From positions 1 through 55,042 of the forward strand of contig CAINFC010000117.1 in assembly GCA_903847975.1 (NCBI GenBank): 55,042 nt of DNA, in the 5' to 3' direction. Under the pieces are notes generated by a model. That model did not search any database and was not told where the DNA came from. It worked only from the letters and a program-made list of their open reading frames with translations. Positions 1 through 10,422 of this stretch are shown here, piece by piece. A program made the translations under genes and the position numbers. Origin of the DNA: an uncultured Acidobacteriota bacterium. GTDB lineage: Bacteria; Acidobacteriota; UBA6911; CAINFC01. Position 1 is the first letter of the stretch. The number at the start of each line of letters is the position of its first letter.

Positions 1-2021
1 AGAGCACCCGGACGATTATCGGCCTTGGGATTGGACAGCGTGGGGTCAAAAGAGGTGAACTGTCCCTTGGACTTGAAGCGGGCCAGGGGAACATCGTAGC
101 GCATCCCCAGGTTCAGGGTCAGCTTAGGGGACACCTTCCAGTTGTCGTTGAAAAAGAACGCCTGGTAGCCGTACCCGGAGTAGTCGTCCGGGTTGAGGGC
201 GATGACCTCGCGGTTGGCGGTATGCAGCGTACCCAGCAGGAAGCTGGCAAAAGCGTTGCCGGTATTGGACAAGGCGGTAGGCAGCGCCGTCTGGGCGTTG
301 GAGAAGGTGAATCGGCCCTGAGACCCGGCCAGATCCAGCGGATTGGAGAATGTCCGCATGCGGCGGAAATCCCAGCCGACCTTAATTTCATGCCGGTTAC
401 GAATCCAGGTCAGCCCCTGGTTGAAGTGGAACGTCCAGTTCAGCTGGCTGCCGACGGTTTTCTGCCCGTTGGTGGCGGCAAACTCGCTGGGGGGATTCGG
501 TCCGGTAAATGTTACGTAGGGGAAGGCATCCGCATCGCCGCGGGCTGTATTTTCCAGTCCCAGCTTGGAGCCCCACCCCTTTTGGTACTTGTTGTCCCAG
601 AAGGACTGCTGGCGCGTAAAACCGAACGTGGAATGCAGAACAACCCTCGGAGAAAAAATGTAATCATGGTTGAACCGGTAGTTTTCCGGCTTGTTTAAGT
701 TGTCGGAAAGCCCCCAGCTGAGCGGGCCGGGAAAGCCCTGCGCCGGTTGAAGAGTATTGTTGTATTCCTGTGAAAAATAAAAATTTAGCCGGTTGTTTTC
801 GGTGAAGGCATGATCCAGCTTGATGCTCCACATGTAACGATCCAGGCTGCTGGCGTTTACAATGTTGTAGTTGTTCTGGATCCCTGCCACAGTTGGATCC
901 GGAATCAACGGCAGGATCTTGTTGGAAATGGCGCTGAAGCGATTGGTGGGGATCTTGTTGTTGGGGAATGCCTGCCGGGTGCTGCCGACCGTAGTGGCCG
1001 GATCGTAGATGATCTGCGGCAGCTCGCTGAAATCGCCCTGCTTCATTTTGGCTGTAGGGGTGGTGATTAAGGAAGCGCTCACCGAGCCGGCACGGACATC
1101 TTTTACATAGGTGACAAAAAAGAAAGTCTTGTTTCGCCCGTCATACAGCTTGGGAAGATAAACAGGCCCGCCCACAGAACCGCCGGCTTCATTGTAGCGC
1201 TCTTTGGCTTTGGCGCGATTGGCGGCATTGTTGGCCCAGGTGTTGGCGTTGAGGTTCTGGTTGCGCAGATTGTAGAAAAGGCTGGCGTGCAGCTGGTTGC
1301 TGCCGCTCTTGGTGAGGAAGATCTCGATTCCGCCGCCGGTCCGGCCGTATTCCGCGGAAAAGCTGTTGGTCAGCAGCCGGAATTCCCCGAACTGCTCGGC
1401 TGCCGGAAAGTTGAAGACCACCCCGCCCGATTCGGGGATGGTCTGGCTGGCGCCGTCAATCAGAACTTCCTTGGAACGCCGGGAGCCGCCGTTGATGCTG
1501 GAATCGCCTGAGCCGTTGTTTACCCCGGGCATATAGGCGATAAATGCCTCCGGGTTGCGGATTCCGCCCTGAAATAGCGGCAGGTTGTTCATGAAGGTAG
1601 GCGTAAAGTTCTGGGCGATCTCGCTGGTATTGGTGGCCAGAATGGGAGCCTCCCCGGTCACTTCCACGGTCTGTTCCACGCCGCCGATTTCCAGCTTGAT
1701 ATCCAGCGACTCGCGCTTGGCAACGCGCACATCGATGCCGCTGTGTACCAGCTTCTTGAATCCGGCAAGCTCGGTGGTAACGGTGTAAGTTCCGACCGGC
1801 AGGTTGGGGAATACATAAAGTCCGGCGTCGGAACTGATGGTCCGAAAAATAGCGCCGTTCTGCTCGTTCTTGGCTGTCACCTCCGCGCCGGGCACCACAG
1901 CGCCCTGGGGGTCCTGTACCGTGCCGGCAATGGAACCGGTGGAACCCTGCGCCAGGCAAGGGCCGGCAGAGAACATCAGCAGCACGGCAAGGGCAAGAAA
2001 AATACGTGTGCTTGGTTTCAT
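1..2021 (-). CDS. Oar-like TonB-dependent receptor, carboxypeptidase-regulatory N-terminus (3' end beyond the window)
   Basis: Outer-membrane receptor of the type that imports large substrates with TonB energy. Translation from the ATG at 2021 gives a signal peptide (start MKPSTRIFLALAVLLMF, cleaved near Ala-Gln 25). A carboxypeptidase-regulatory/Cna-B-like fold follows at about residues 27-115 (GSIAGTVQDPQG, GLYVFPNLPVGTYTV), then a plug-like region and the first beta-barrel strands with many aromatic residues. An RBS (AAAGGAAAAG) lies 5-6 bases before the start. The frame stays open to base 1, so the C-terminal barrel is missing. The gene diverges from the tannase-glycosidase operon, which suggests it takes up the products or substrates of those enzymes. 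The substrate cannot be read from the sequence. Confidence 0.93.
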   Translation of the reverse strand, partial: MKPSTRIFLALAVLLMFSAGPCLAQGSTGSIAGTVQDPQGAVVPGAEVTAKNEQNGAIFRTISSDAGLYVFPNLPVGTYTVTTELAGFKKLVHSGIDVRVAKRESLDIKLEIGGVEQTVEVTGEAPILATNTSEIAQNFTPTFMNNLPLFQGGIRNPEAFIAYMPGVNNGSGDSSINGGSRRSKEVLIDGASQTIPESGGVVFNFPAAEQFGEFRLLTNSFSAEYGRTGGGIEIFLTKSGSNQLHASLFYNLRNQNLNANTWANNAANRAKAKERYNEAGGSVGGPVYLPKLYDGRNKTFFFVTYVKDVRAGSVSASLITTPTAKMKQGDFSELPQIIYDPATTVGSTRQAFPNNKIPTNRFSAISNKILPLIPDPTVAGIQNNYNIVNASSLDRYMWSIKLDHAFTENNRLNFYFSQEYNNTLQPAQGFPGPLSWGLSDNLNKPENYRFNHDYIFSPRVVLHSTFGFTRQQSFWDNKYQKGWGSKLGLENTARGDADAFPYVTFTGPNPPSEFAATNGQKTVGSQLNWTFHFNQGLTWIRNRHEIKVGWDFRRMRTFSNPLDLAGSQGRFTFSNAQTALPTALSNTGNAFASFLLGTLHTANREVIALNPDDYSGYGYQAFFFNDNWKVSPKLTLNLGMRYDVPLARFKSKGQFTSFDPTLSNPKADNRPGA

Positions 2022-2343
2022 GTGCTTTTCCTTTCTTTCGTTTAAGAAGAAATGCAGGAGGGAGGAGGATACAGCGAAGCCGGCAGCAGCCGACGGGCAG
2101 GTTGGCCTATTCTTTAATCCCTGCACCCATCCTCCAGATTATTATACAGGTCTCCCGCGCTACAAATTTTGTATTATTTTAGGAGCATAATTCCGAACGG
2201 AAGAACTGTCAAGCCGAACCGGCAATTTCCCGAAGCAAGCAGGCGCGAACGATAATCCCTATTCACACCTCTTCAGGATGCCGTAACCGGGTGTATGATC
2301 TACGGGTATCGATTTTAATTCCGGATTTTCCCAAGGAGGGTAC
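2022..2343. promoter_or_regulatory. Divergent intergenic region between receptor and tannase operon
   Basis: This 322-bp AT-richer gap separates the leftward receptor gene from the rightward tannase operon, so it must hold both promoters. On the minus strand a perfect TATAAT lies at 2146-2141, with only a weak TTTGTA-like -35 at a short spacing of about 14 bases. The plus-strand side ends in a strong RBS (AAGGAGGG, 2333-2340) before the tannase ATG. No operator palindrome was convincing. Confidence 0.4.
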
Positions 2344-3879
2344 ATGCGGAGAGCATTCTATTTTCCCGGAATGTTTATTCTGACGCTGCTGGCCGGAGCC
2401 GGCACGATTCCTGCCGCGGTTTCCTGCGATAAACTTGCGGCGCTGTCCCTGCCCCACGCCACGGTAACCATGGCCGCGCGGGTGGAGGCGGGATCTTTCG
2501 TCCCTCCGCCCGTTCCCTGGGAAACCAGGCCGCCCGACCCGGCTCCCTTCCGGAACCTGCCGGCCTTCTGCCGGGTCGCCGCCACGCTTACCCCCAGCCG
2601 CGACTCCATGATCCATATCGAAGTCTGGCTTCCCGTCGATGGCTGGAACGGCAAATTCATGGGAGTGGGCAACGGAGGCTGGGCCGGCTCCATCAGCTAC
2701 GGGTCTCTGGCCGGGGCGCTCCGGCGCGGCTACGCCGCTGCCAGCACCGATACCGGGCACCAGGGAGCCGGCCAGGACGGCAGCTGGATTCAGGGGCACC
2801 CGGAAAAACTGGTCGATTACGGCTATCGGGCGGTCCACGAAATGACCGTAAAGGCCAAAGCGGTGGTGGAGGCCTGTTATGGCCGAATGCCCCGTTATTC
2901 CTATTGGTCGGGCTGCTCGAACGGCGGAAGGCAGGCGCTGAAGGAAGCGCAGCAGTTCCCTGCCGATTACGACGGAATCATCGCCGGGGCGCCGGCCAAC
3001 AGCTGGTCGCGCCTCATGGCCAGCCAGCTCTGGATTGCGCTGGCCGTGCATCGGGACGAAGCTGCCTACATTCCGCCGAAAAAGTATGCACGGATCCACA
3101 AGGCAGCGCTCGAAGCTTGCGATGCGCAGGACGGAATCCGCGACGGCGTCCTGGATGATCCCACCCGGTGCCGCTTCGACCCGAAGGAGCTGGAATGCAA
3201 GAGCGTCGAGGCGGACGACTGCCTGACGGCGGCCCAGGTCGAGGCGGCAAGAAAAATCTATGCTCCCCTGAAAAATCCGCGCACCGGGGAAGTGATCTTC
3301 CCGGGCCTCGAGCCGGGCAGCGAACTGGGCTGGGCCGGCCTTGCCGGACCGGTCCCCTTCCCTCTGCCGAAGGACTACTTCGGCCAGGCGGTGCTCGGAA
3401 AAGCGGGCTGGGACTGGAAAACCTTCGACTTCGATCGTGACCTGGCCCGGGCTCTGCGGGCCGATCCCGGAAAGATCAATGCCGATCACCCGGACCTGCG
3501 TCCTTTTGCCGGGCGCGGAGGCAAGCTGCTGATCTATTTCGGCTGGAACGACCAGCTGATCCCGCCGCGCGATATCATCCGCTATTATGAGAGCGCAGTT
3601 CAGAAGCTGGGGGGGGCCGCAAAGGCTTCCGGGTCGGTGCGCCTTTTCATGGTTCCCGGAACCAATCATTGCGGCGGGGGAGACGGCCCCTGCAAATTCG
3701 ATATGGTCGGTCCCCTCGAGCAGTGGGTGGAGCAGCGCCAGGCACCGGACCGGATCATCGGCTCCCACGAGACCGGTGGAGTGACGGACCGCACCCGGCC
3801 GCTCTGCCCCTATCCGCTGGCGGCACGGTACAAGGGCACCGGCAGCACGGACGACGCCGCCAACTTCGAGTGCAAATGA
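2344..3879 (+). CDS. Tannase/feruloyl esterase family protein, secreted
   Basis: Serine hydrolase that cleaves ester bonds of gallate or ferulate groups in plant polymers. Signal peptide at residues 1-27. The nucleophile motif GCSNGGRQ places Ser192. Asp403 in GWNDQLIPP and His442 in TNHCGGG complete the triad. Cys191 and Cys443 sit directly beside Ser192 and His442, the family's hallmark disulfide that joins the catalytic Ser and His. The length of 511 aa is usual for the family. A near-perfect RBS (AAGGAGGGTAC) supports the ATG start. It is first in a rightward cluster with carbohydrate-acting enzymes. Whether the substrate is tannin, feruloyl-xylan or another aromatic ester cannot be decided here. 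Confidence 0.93.
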   Translation: MRRAFYFPGMFILTLLAGAGTIPAAVSCDKLAALSLPHATVTMAARVEAGSFVPPPVPWETRPPDPAPFRNLPAFCRVAATLTPSRDSMIHIEVWLPVDGWNGKFMGVGNGGWAGSISYGSLAGALRRGYAAASTDTGHQGAGQDGSWIQGHPEKLVDYGYRAVHEMTVKAKAVVEACYGRMPRYSYWSGCSNGGRQALKEAQQFPADYDGIIAGAPANSWSRLMASQLWIALAVHRDEAAYIPPKKYARIHKAALEACDAQDGIRDGVLDDPTRCRFDPKELECKSVEADDCLTAAQVEAARKIYAPLKNPRTGEVIFPGLEPGSELGWAGLAGPVPFPLPKDYFGQAVLGKAGWDWKTFDFDRDLARALRADPGKINADHPDLRPFAGRGGKLLIYFGWNDQLIPPRDIIRYYESAVQKLGGAAKASGSVRLFMVPGTNHCGGGDGPCKFDMVGPLEQWVEQRQAPDRIIGSHETGGVTDRTRPLCPYPLAARYKGTGSTDDAANFECK

Positions 3880-3993
3880 AACGCGGCCCTATCGCTCCAA
3901 GACGGCTGGTCCGACTTGCACTCCGTTTCGATTTGTGGTTATCTCCTTTTTGTGGCTGATGCGGCAACCAAAGTCTGTCAGGGGGAAATTAAA

Positions 3994-5430
<1,437 letters not shown>

Positions 5431-5460
5431 GCTGATCCTTTTTTCACAAGGAGAATGACG

Positions 5461-6369
5461 ATGCCCTCCGCAATTCATCGCCGGCAGCTGCTGTTGTCCG
5501 GACCGGCGGCCGCTCTGGGGGAAATGCTGCTCGGCCCCTCCCGGAACCTGGCACAGCCGGCTCCGTCCGGCCTGATAAAAGGTGCCTGCATGGGTGTTCT
5601 GCCGGGTCAGATGTCCCTGGCCCAGAAACTGGAAGCGGCCCGGCGGGCCGGCTTCGAAGGAGTTGAACCCGGCACCATTTCGAAACCGGAGGAAGTCCGG
5701 GAATTCAGGGAAGCGGCCGCCAGGGCCGGCCTGAAGGTATGCTCCATCATGAACTCCGACCACTGGCGCTATCCGCTGAGCGACCGGGATCCGGAAGTGG
5801 TCAAAAAATGCGTGGAGGGGATCAAGACCTCCATGCGAAACGCTCATGAGCTGGGGGCGGAGGTGGTCCTGCTGGTTCCCGCGGTGGTGACCGCGGAAGT
5901 CGGCTACGCGGAGGCTTACCAGCGGTCGCAGGAGCAGATCCGCAAGCTGTTGCCCCTGGCCAAAGAACTTCGCGTGATCCTGGCGGTGGAGGACGTCGGC
6001 AACCGCTTTCTGCTGAGCCCGATGGAGTTTGCCCGCTATGTGGACGAATTCAGGAGCCCCTGGGTCAAAGCCTATTTTGACGTCGGCAACATCGTCTCCA
6101 GCGGCTATCCGCAGGACTGGATACGGATCCTCGGCAAGCGGATCTGCCGGGTGCACATCAAGCGCTTTGAGCCCGGCACGGACCATCCCCGGTTTGACCC
6201 CAAAGATCGCAGGACCCAGGGCATCCACTGGCCGGAAGTGCGAAAGGCACTGGCGGAAATCGGCTATCGCGGCTGGATCACCGCGGAAATCCGCGGCGGC
6301 GACGAAAGCTACCTTAAGGAAGTGAGCGCCCGCATGGACCGGATCCTGGCGGGCCAGGATCCGGTGTAG
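5461..6369 (+). CDS. Sugar phosphate isomerase/epimerase-like TIM-barrel protein
   Basis: Xylose-isomerase-like TIM-barrel (AP endonuclease 2 superfamily) protein, probably a sugar or keto-sugar isomerase/epimerase. A Tat-like leader (IHRRQLLLSGPAA) suggests export. Barrel strands are visible as GFEGVEPGTI, LILAVEDVGN, AYFDVGNIV, CRVHIKRFE and WITAEIRGGDE; the acidic and His residues in them fit the metal site of the superfamily. Two in-frame ATGs lie 6 bp apart. The AAGGAG box at 5448-5453 is 7 bases from 5461 but only 1 base from 5455, so 5461 is preferred (302 aa). It is probably co-transcribed with the Gfo/Idh/MocA gene; the pair often works on the same sugar. Confidence 0.88.
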   Translation: MPSAIHRRQLLLSGPAAALGEMLLGPSRNLAQPAPSGLIKGACMGVLPGQMSLAQKLEAARRAGFEGVEPGTISKPEEVREFREAAARAGLKVCSIMNSDHWRYPLSDRDPEVVKKCVEGIKTSMRNAHELGAEVVLLVPAVVTAEVGYAEAYQRSQEQIRKLLPLAKELRVILAVEDVGNRFLLSPMEFARYVDEFRSPWVKAYFDVGNIVSSGYPQDWIRILGKRICRVHIKRFEPGTDHPRFDPKDRRTQGIHWPEVRKALAEIGYRGWITAEIRGGDESYLKEVSARMDRILAGQDPV

Positions 6370-6390
6370 TTCCATCCTGAGTTGGAATGC

Positions 6391-7959
6391 ATGAATAAGA
6401 CACTCCTTTTTTCCTTGCTTTTGTTTTGTCTCCTGGCCATCCGGCCGGTTCTCTCTCAAACGAAGCCGGTTGGGTATCTCGAGCCGCGGCGATCCGCTGA
6501 TATCGCCGCTTCCCCCTGGGGCGTGCAGTCGGGGGACAACCAGCGCGTCACGCTTTTCGAGCGCGCCGGCGAACTCGGCGTGAAGTGGACCCGTTTCCTG
6601 GCCGCCTGGCCGGTGGTGGAGAGCCAGAAAGGGCAATACGATTTTACTTCCATCGAGGAACCGGTCCGGGCCGCGCTCGCCCAGGGCATCACCCCCTTTG
6701 TCTGCCTTTCCAACGGCAATAAGCTCTATTCGGCCGCCATCCCGCATCCCGACCCGAACTGGCGGCTCATTTACGGCGTGAAGCCTGCGCCTCCCATTCT
6801 CGACGAAGCTGCCATGGAAGCCTGGCTGCGTTTTGTGGACGCCGTGGTGGTCCGAACCAGGGACCGCGTCACCCATTGGGAAATCTGGAATGAGCCCAAC
6901 CACTACGGCTATTGGGGCGCCCCGCCGGATGCCGCGGCATACGGCCGCCTGGTGAGGATGACGGCCGCGCGCATCCGGGCCCTGCAGCCTTCGGCGGTCA
7001 TTATTGCCGGAGCGCTGGCCGGTCTGGATCCCAAGTTCATCGCCGCATTCCTGGAAGAAGACCGGGAGGGGCAGGTCGACGTGGTCTCCTTCCACAACTA
7101 CGCCGCCCTGCCGGAAGCTCGGATCTATTTCGCCGACGAAACCTGGGCCGCCTTGCGGGCGCACAATCCGAAACTAAAGCTCTGGCAGGGAGAATGCGGC
7201 TATCCTTCCGCCAGCAGCACCAAGGATTTTCGCGGCAGCAGTCCCTGGGGCCGGATGGTGCAGGCTAAATGGCTGCTGCGCCAGGCGATCATCGACACCT
7301 ACTTCATGCGCTGCGCGGTGAGCAACTACTTCAAGCTATTCGACGGCGGAAACCGTGCCGAGCGGCAGGAGCGTCCGGAGCTGAAGCCCGTGGACCGTCT
7401 GCTCGGCTTCCCGGCCGAGGCGACGGGGCGCCGGGTGCGTGGCACGGGGGTCAATGAAAAGTGCCTGCTTTCCAATCCCGATCTGAATCCCAAGCCCGCT
7501 TTTTACGCGTACCGGAACCTCACGGCACTTTTCGACGGACGATACCGGGCGGTCGACGTCCCGGCCGGCGGCCTCGTACGGGTAGTCTCACCGGGCCAGT
7601 TTGCGGGTGTGGGCGAAGACGACGACGCCTATCCCTCGGTCCCTCTGGTGGCTGCTTTTCGCACCGAAAGAGGGGCGGCTCTGGTGGCCTACTGGATTCC
7701 CTGGCAGCCCCAGGAGTATACCCCCAGGCCGGCGCGCATCGAACTTCGGATCCCGGGCATGACTTTTCGCAAGCCGGTGATCGTCAATCCGCTCGACGGG
7801 TCGGTCCGCTCCCTGGCTGTACCTCGCCGGGAAGGGGATACTGCCGTATTCCCGGATTTGCCGATGTTCGATTTTCCGCTAATGATTGCAGAGCGCGAAG
7901 AGGTAAAAATCTCCGCCCGCCGATGTGTGCCGGAACAGGACGCCATACCGTTGTTCTGA
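6391..7959 (+). CDS. Clan GH-A glycoside hydrolase (GH39-like), secreted
   Basis: Retaining glycosidase of clan GH-A, resembling GH39 beta-xylosidase-type enzymes. Signal peptide residues 1-22 (MNKTLLFSLLLFCLLAIRP). TIM-barrel region about 40-300. Acid/base Glu168 is in HWEIWNEPNH, and the nucleophile candidate Glu268 is in LKLWQGECGYPS, at the expected spacing of about 100 residues. A C-terminal beta-sandwich-like region follows. The ATG at 6391 is preferred over a TTG at 6382 because it starts directly with the signal peptide. 522 aa. It lies 21 bp after the isomerase gene in the same polymer-degradation cluster. Exact family and substrate are uncertain. Confidence 0.85.
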   Translation: MNKTLLFSLLLFCLLAIRPVLSQTKPVGYLEPRRSADIAASPWGVQSGDNQRVTLFERAGELGVKWTRFLAAWPVVESQKGQYDFTSIEEPVRAALAQGITPFVCLSNGNKLYSAAIPHPDPNWRLIYGVKPAPPILDEAAMEAWLRFVDAVVVRTRDRVTHWEIWNEPNHYGYWGAPPDAAAYGRLVRMTAARIRALQPSAVIIAGALAGLDPKFIAAFLEEDREGQVDVVSFHNYAALPEARIYFADETWAALRAHNPKLKLWQGECGYPSASSTKDFRGSSPWGRMVQAKWLLRQAIIDTYFMRCAVSNYFKLFDGGNRAERQERPELKPVDRLLGFPAEATGRRVRGTGVNEKCLLSNPDLNPKPAFYAYRNLTALFDGRYRAVDVPAGGLVRVVSPGQFAGVGEDDDAYPSVPLVAAFRTERGAALVAYWIPWQPQEYTPRPARIELRIPGMTFRKPVIVNPLDGSVRSLAVPRREGDTAVFPDLPMFDFPLMIAEREEVKISARRCVPEQDAIPLF

Positions 7960-8002
7960 CCGCTGCCGAATTTCCCGATTCCAAACCCGGAGCAAGTTCC
8001 CG

Positions 8003-8707
8003 ATGAAACCTTATGCCGTTCTTTTTGACATGGATGGTGTCCTGATCGACAGTTACGAGGCTCACTTTGAAGCCTGGACGGAGTCCTGCGCACAGCGGGG
8101 AATCCAACTGACCCGGGAGCGATACGCCCGGCTCTTCGGGCAGTCTTTCCTTTCCTTCGTCGAGGACCTCTGCCCCGCGGCACCCGGCACGGCAGGCGGC
8201 TTTTCTGGTAAGACGTCTCTGACGGAGGCGGCCGTGGAGCAGTGGCACGACGAAAAAGAGCTCCTCTACCGCAGCCGCATCCGCCGGGCTTTTCCTGAAA
8301 TGGCCGGCGCGGGCGACTTGATCCGGGACCTTTTTCAGGCCGGCTTCGTGCTCGGCATCGCCTCCTCGGGACCCCGGGAAAATGTCGACTGCCTCCTGGA
8401 GCACCTGCCCCATGCCGGATGTATCCGTTTCACTATTTCGGCCACGGAAGCCCGGCGCGCCAAGCCGGATCCGGAGCCCTACCTGAAATGTGCACAGGGC
8501 CTGGGCATAGCGGCGGAGCGCTGCGCGGTGGTGGAAGATTCCATTCACGGGCTGCAGGCGGCACGCTCGGCCGGGATGCGGGCTGTGGCGCTTACCGGAA
8601 CCGCCACGGCCGGGGAGCTTTCCCGCTACGCAGACCGGGTGATCACCCGACTGGCCGACCTCAACGCGGAAGATCTTCGCCGCTTCATTGACCGCAACAA
8701 CCCTTGA
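8003..8707 (+). CDS. HAD-superfamily hydrolase, beta-phosphoglucomutase/phosphatase type
   Basis: Cytoplasmic HAD phosphotransferase. The N-terminal DxD motif (FDMDGVLID) gives nucleophile Asp9 and acid/base Asp11. A helical cap follows at about 15-90. Motif II is the SSGP segment, motif III the Lys of RRAKPDPEPY, and motif IV the VVEDSIHGLQAA segment. This arrangement fits subfamily I (beta-phosphoglucomutase/GPP-like), so the substrate is probably a phosphorylated sugar, in line with its position at the end of the sugar cluster. The start is 8003, where the translation begins MKPYAVLF; an upstream in-frame start would add 26 residues with no homologous look. 234 aa. Confidence 0.9.
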   Translation: MKPYAVLFDMDGVLIDSYEAHFEAWTESCAQRGIQLTRERYARLFGQSFLSFVEDLCPAAPGTAGGFSGKTSLTEAAVEQWHDEKELLYRSRIRRAFPEMAGAGDLIRDLFQAGFVLGIASSGPRENVDCLLEHLPHAGCIRFTISATEARRAKPDPEPYLKCAQGLGIAAERCAVVEDSIHGLQAARSAGMRAVALTGTATAGELSRYADRVITRLADLNAEDLRRFIDRNNP

Positions 8708-8780
8708 CCCGCCGGCACTCTTTAAAGGATGTTCCCTCGTTCTGAGGTGGGGAAAAAAGGCAGGCAGGGAAAAGGCAGGC

Positions 8781-8938
8781 AGGGACATCCACTTTCTAGC
8801 ATGGCAGGCAGGGACATCCACTTTCTGGCTCGGACTTTCCGGGGACAGATAGGGACATCCACTTTCTAGAGCAGGCAGAACGGCTGGCAGGCAGGGACAT
8901 CCACTTTCTTCTAGGACAGATAGGGACATCCACTTTCT
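8781..8938 (+). repeat. Five-copy GGGACATCCACTTTCT array
   Basis: Five copies of the 17-mer AGGGACATCCACTTTCT start at 8781, 8810, 8851, 8893 and 8922. They alternate between two lead-ins (GGCAGGC and GGACAGAT), and two copies are followed by GGCTCGGACTTTC. Spacing is irregular (29-42 bp), so this is neither a CRISPR nor a simple tandem repeat. A degenerate copy (GGACAGCCGCTTTTT) and three AAATCCC-GGAC units follow to about 9020. The whole 8708-9067 gap has no gene. The same core occurs inverted at 11601-11735 next to the transposase. Confidence 0.9.
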
Positions 8939-9067
8939 GGCTCGGACTTTCGGTGGGGGTAAATCCCCGGACAAATCCCCCAGAAATCCCAGGACGAAAT
9001 CCCAGGACAGCCGCTTTTTTTAACTTCTAACCTTAATATCTTAAACATAGACCACTTCTTCCCTCTC

Positions 9068-9627
9068 ATGGCCCTGGCCGATGCCAATTCACAGCTCCTG
9101 TCCGTACCGAGCCTTGTTCGTACCCTGCACGACGTTCGGGCCGATTGCCTGGTGAGCATCCGGAATCCCACGGCTTGTGTGGCGGTGCTTCTAACGGGCA
9201 CACAGCTCGTTGGCATTGTCCAAGCCAGTACACGTCCTGCCAGCCACGGCTTCATCTGGTGGCAGGAACGGCCGAGCTGCTCCTCGGAGACCTCACTCTC
9301 GTTCCGGGTATGCCCACGACGGACCCCCGCCCGGTTGGGACGGGCGGAATTCATTTCGGGACGGTTCTCTGGGAACAGTCTGAAACGGAGCTGCCATCCT
9401 GGATCGCCTGGTTCGAGCAACGACGTACACTCGTCTTGATCTGGCCCGGCAATGTTCGCTACATGCCAGCAAGAGCCAGACCGTTTGACTCCATCGTCAT
9501 GCCGAAAGCCTGCGTCGAAGCACTGCGGGGAAAGCCGGTTGAGGGAGCCTTGGCCACGGGTAACCAGCCGCTACCTCGCCGCTTCCGATGGTTACCGCAT
9601 AACTTCACTTGGCAGACGCGGCCGCAT
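9068..9627 (+). pseudogene. Frameshifted remnant of an unrecognised gene
   Basis: Codon third-position GC bias and protein-like composition run in one plus frame from the ATG at 9068 to about 9245 (MALADANSQLLSVPSLVRTL ... LLTGTQLVGIVQA). They then move to another plus frame from about 9250 to 9570 (LVAGTAELLLGDLTLVPGM ... RYMPARARPFDSIVMPKAC), and perhaps back to the first frame (VTSRYLAASDGYRI). No proper stop is found before it runs into the antisense of the next gene. This looks like a gene broken by one or two frameshifts. The family is not recognised. Sequencing errors could give the same picture. Confidence 0.4.
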
Positions 9628-10122
9628 TCACCGGATCAGGAGATACAACAGCACTGTGAGCCCCAGGAGCATGATCACCACAGAAGTGAGAAACCTGGTT
9701 CGGATCGCGATGAATTTCGCGCGGGTTGCGTCCGACGACGTCCACACCAAACTGATGATCTTCCCGTCCTTGACCACGTAGTCCTCGATACCCAGGACGG
9801 GGGCCAAGCCGATCCGCCTGGTGATGTTGTGCCACGTGCAAGTCAGGGTGCGAACACGATTCCCTTCCACTTTGAGAACCTCGATCTCGATCCGGAAATC
9901 GCCGTCGATGAGCTGCCGCACCCACTCGCTAGTCTTGCCCCGAGTGGTCCGGTCCGACATGTGTGGGAAAGCGGGGCGAAGAGTCAGCTCGAAGTCATCC
10001 GCAAAGTGAGCCAGCGACGCATCGACGTCGTGGGCGTTGAAAGCATCGACCATGGATTTGACGACGTCGAGTGGCTCCTGCAAGCTGACTGAAAGGCCGG
10101 GTGCGGATCTAACTTCAGGCAC
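9628..10122 (-). CDS. NTF2/SnoaL-like protein with C-terminal membrane anchor
   Basis: Small alpha+beta cone-fold protein of the NTF2/SnoaL-like superfamily. Visible marks are VKSMVDAFNAHDVDASLAHF near the N-terminus, a middle beta-rich part (RIEIEVLKVEGNRVRTLTCT) and VKDGKIISLVW near the end of the fold. A single hydrophobic helix (VVIMLLGLTVLLYLLI) then ends the protein. The start is set at the GTG 10122 because a strong AGGAGG lies 6 bases upstream; a longer in-frame ATG at 10206 has no such site. 164 aa. The function is unknown; soluble members are ligand-binding or enzymatic, and the tail anchor is unusual. It lies in the repeat-bounded island. Confidence 0.75.
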   Translation of the reverse strand: MPEVRSAPGLSVSLQEPLDVVKSMVDAFNAHDVDASLAHFADDFELTLRPAFPHMSDRTTRGKTSEWVRQLIDGDFRIEIEVLKVEGNRVRTLTCTWHNITRRIGLAPVLGIEDYVVKDGKIISLVWTSSDATRAKFIAIRTRFLTSVVIMLLGLTVLLYLLIR

Positions 10123-10422
10123 AGTGCACCTCCTCCCGGGCTGGTTCGGGAATGCAAGCGACAGTTTGCTTCGCACCAATCCGAGTATCCGGCCAGTGGA
10201 TAGCAATCAATTGCTTTATTATCACTCGGATAGTTTACGACGAGTGCGTGTAAAACATCAACAGGGACGCGATCCGCAGGTTCGGCCTTCGGCGTTCCTT
10301 CCGGAGGCGGCAACTGTAACATGACAGGGACAGACCTCGAACTGGAATGGAAATAGATGTTGGAAAATATTCTGTGGATTATGATCGTTTGGCCTTCCGG
10401 AAGAATGCAGCCGGGAATTTTT
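10123..10422. other. 300-bp gap between NTF2-like gene and transposase
   Basis: No convincing gene is seen here. The right part (about 10320-10400) is AT-richer. The region carries the upstream sequence of the leftward NTF2-like gene, including its AGGAGG at about 10129-10134, and the downstream side of the transposase gene. Confidence 0.5.

Noticed and set aside
8781..8938. CRISPR array
   Set aside because: The repeat is only 17 bp, gaps are 12-25 bp and themselves partly repeated, spacing is irregular, and no cas gene is present.
9145..10092. Single 315-aa plus-strand gene
   Set aside because: Its second half is antisense to the well-supported NTF2-like gene, and its first 35 residues are out of the coding-like frame.
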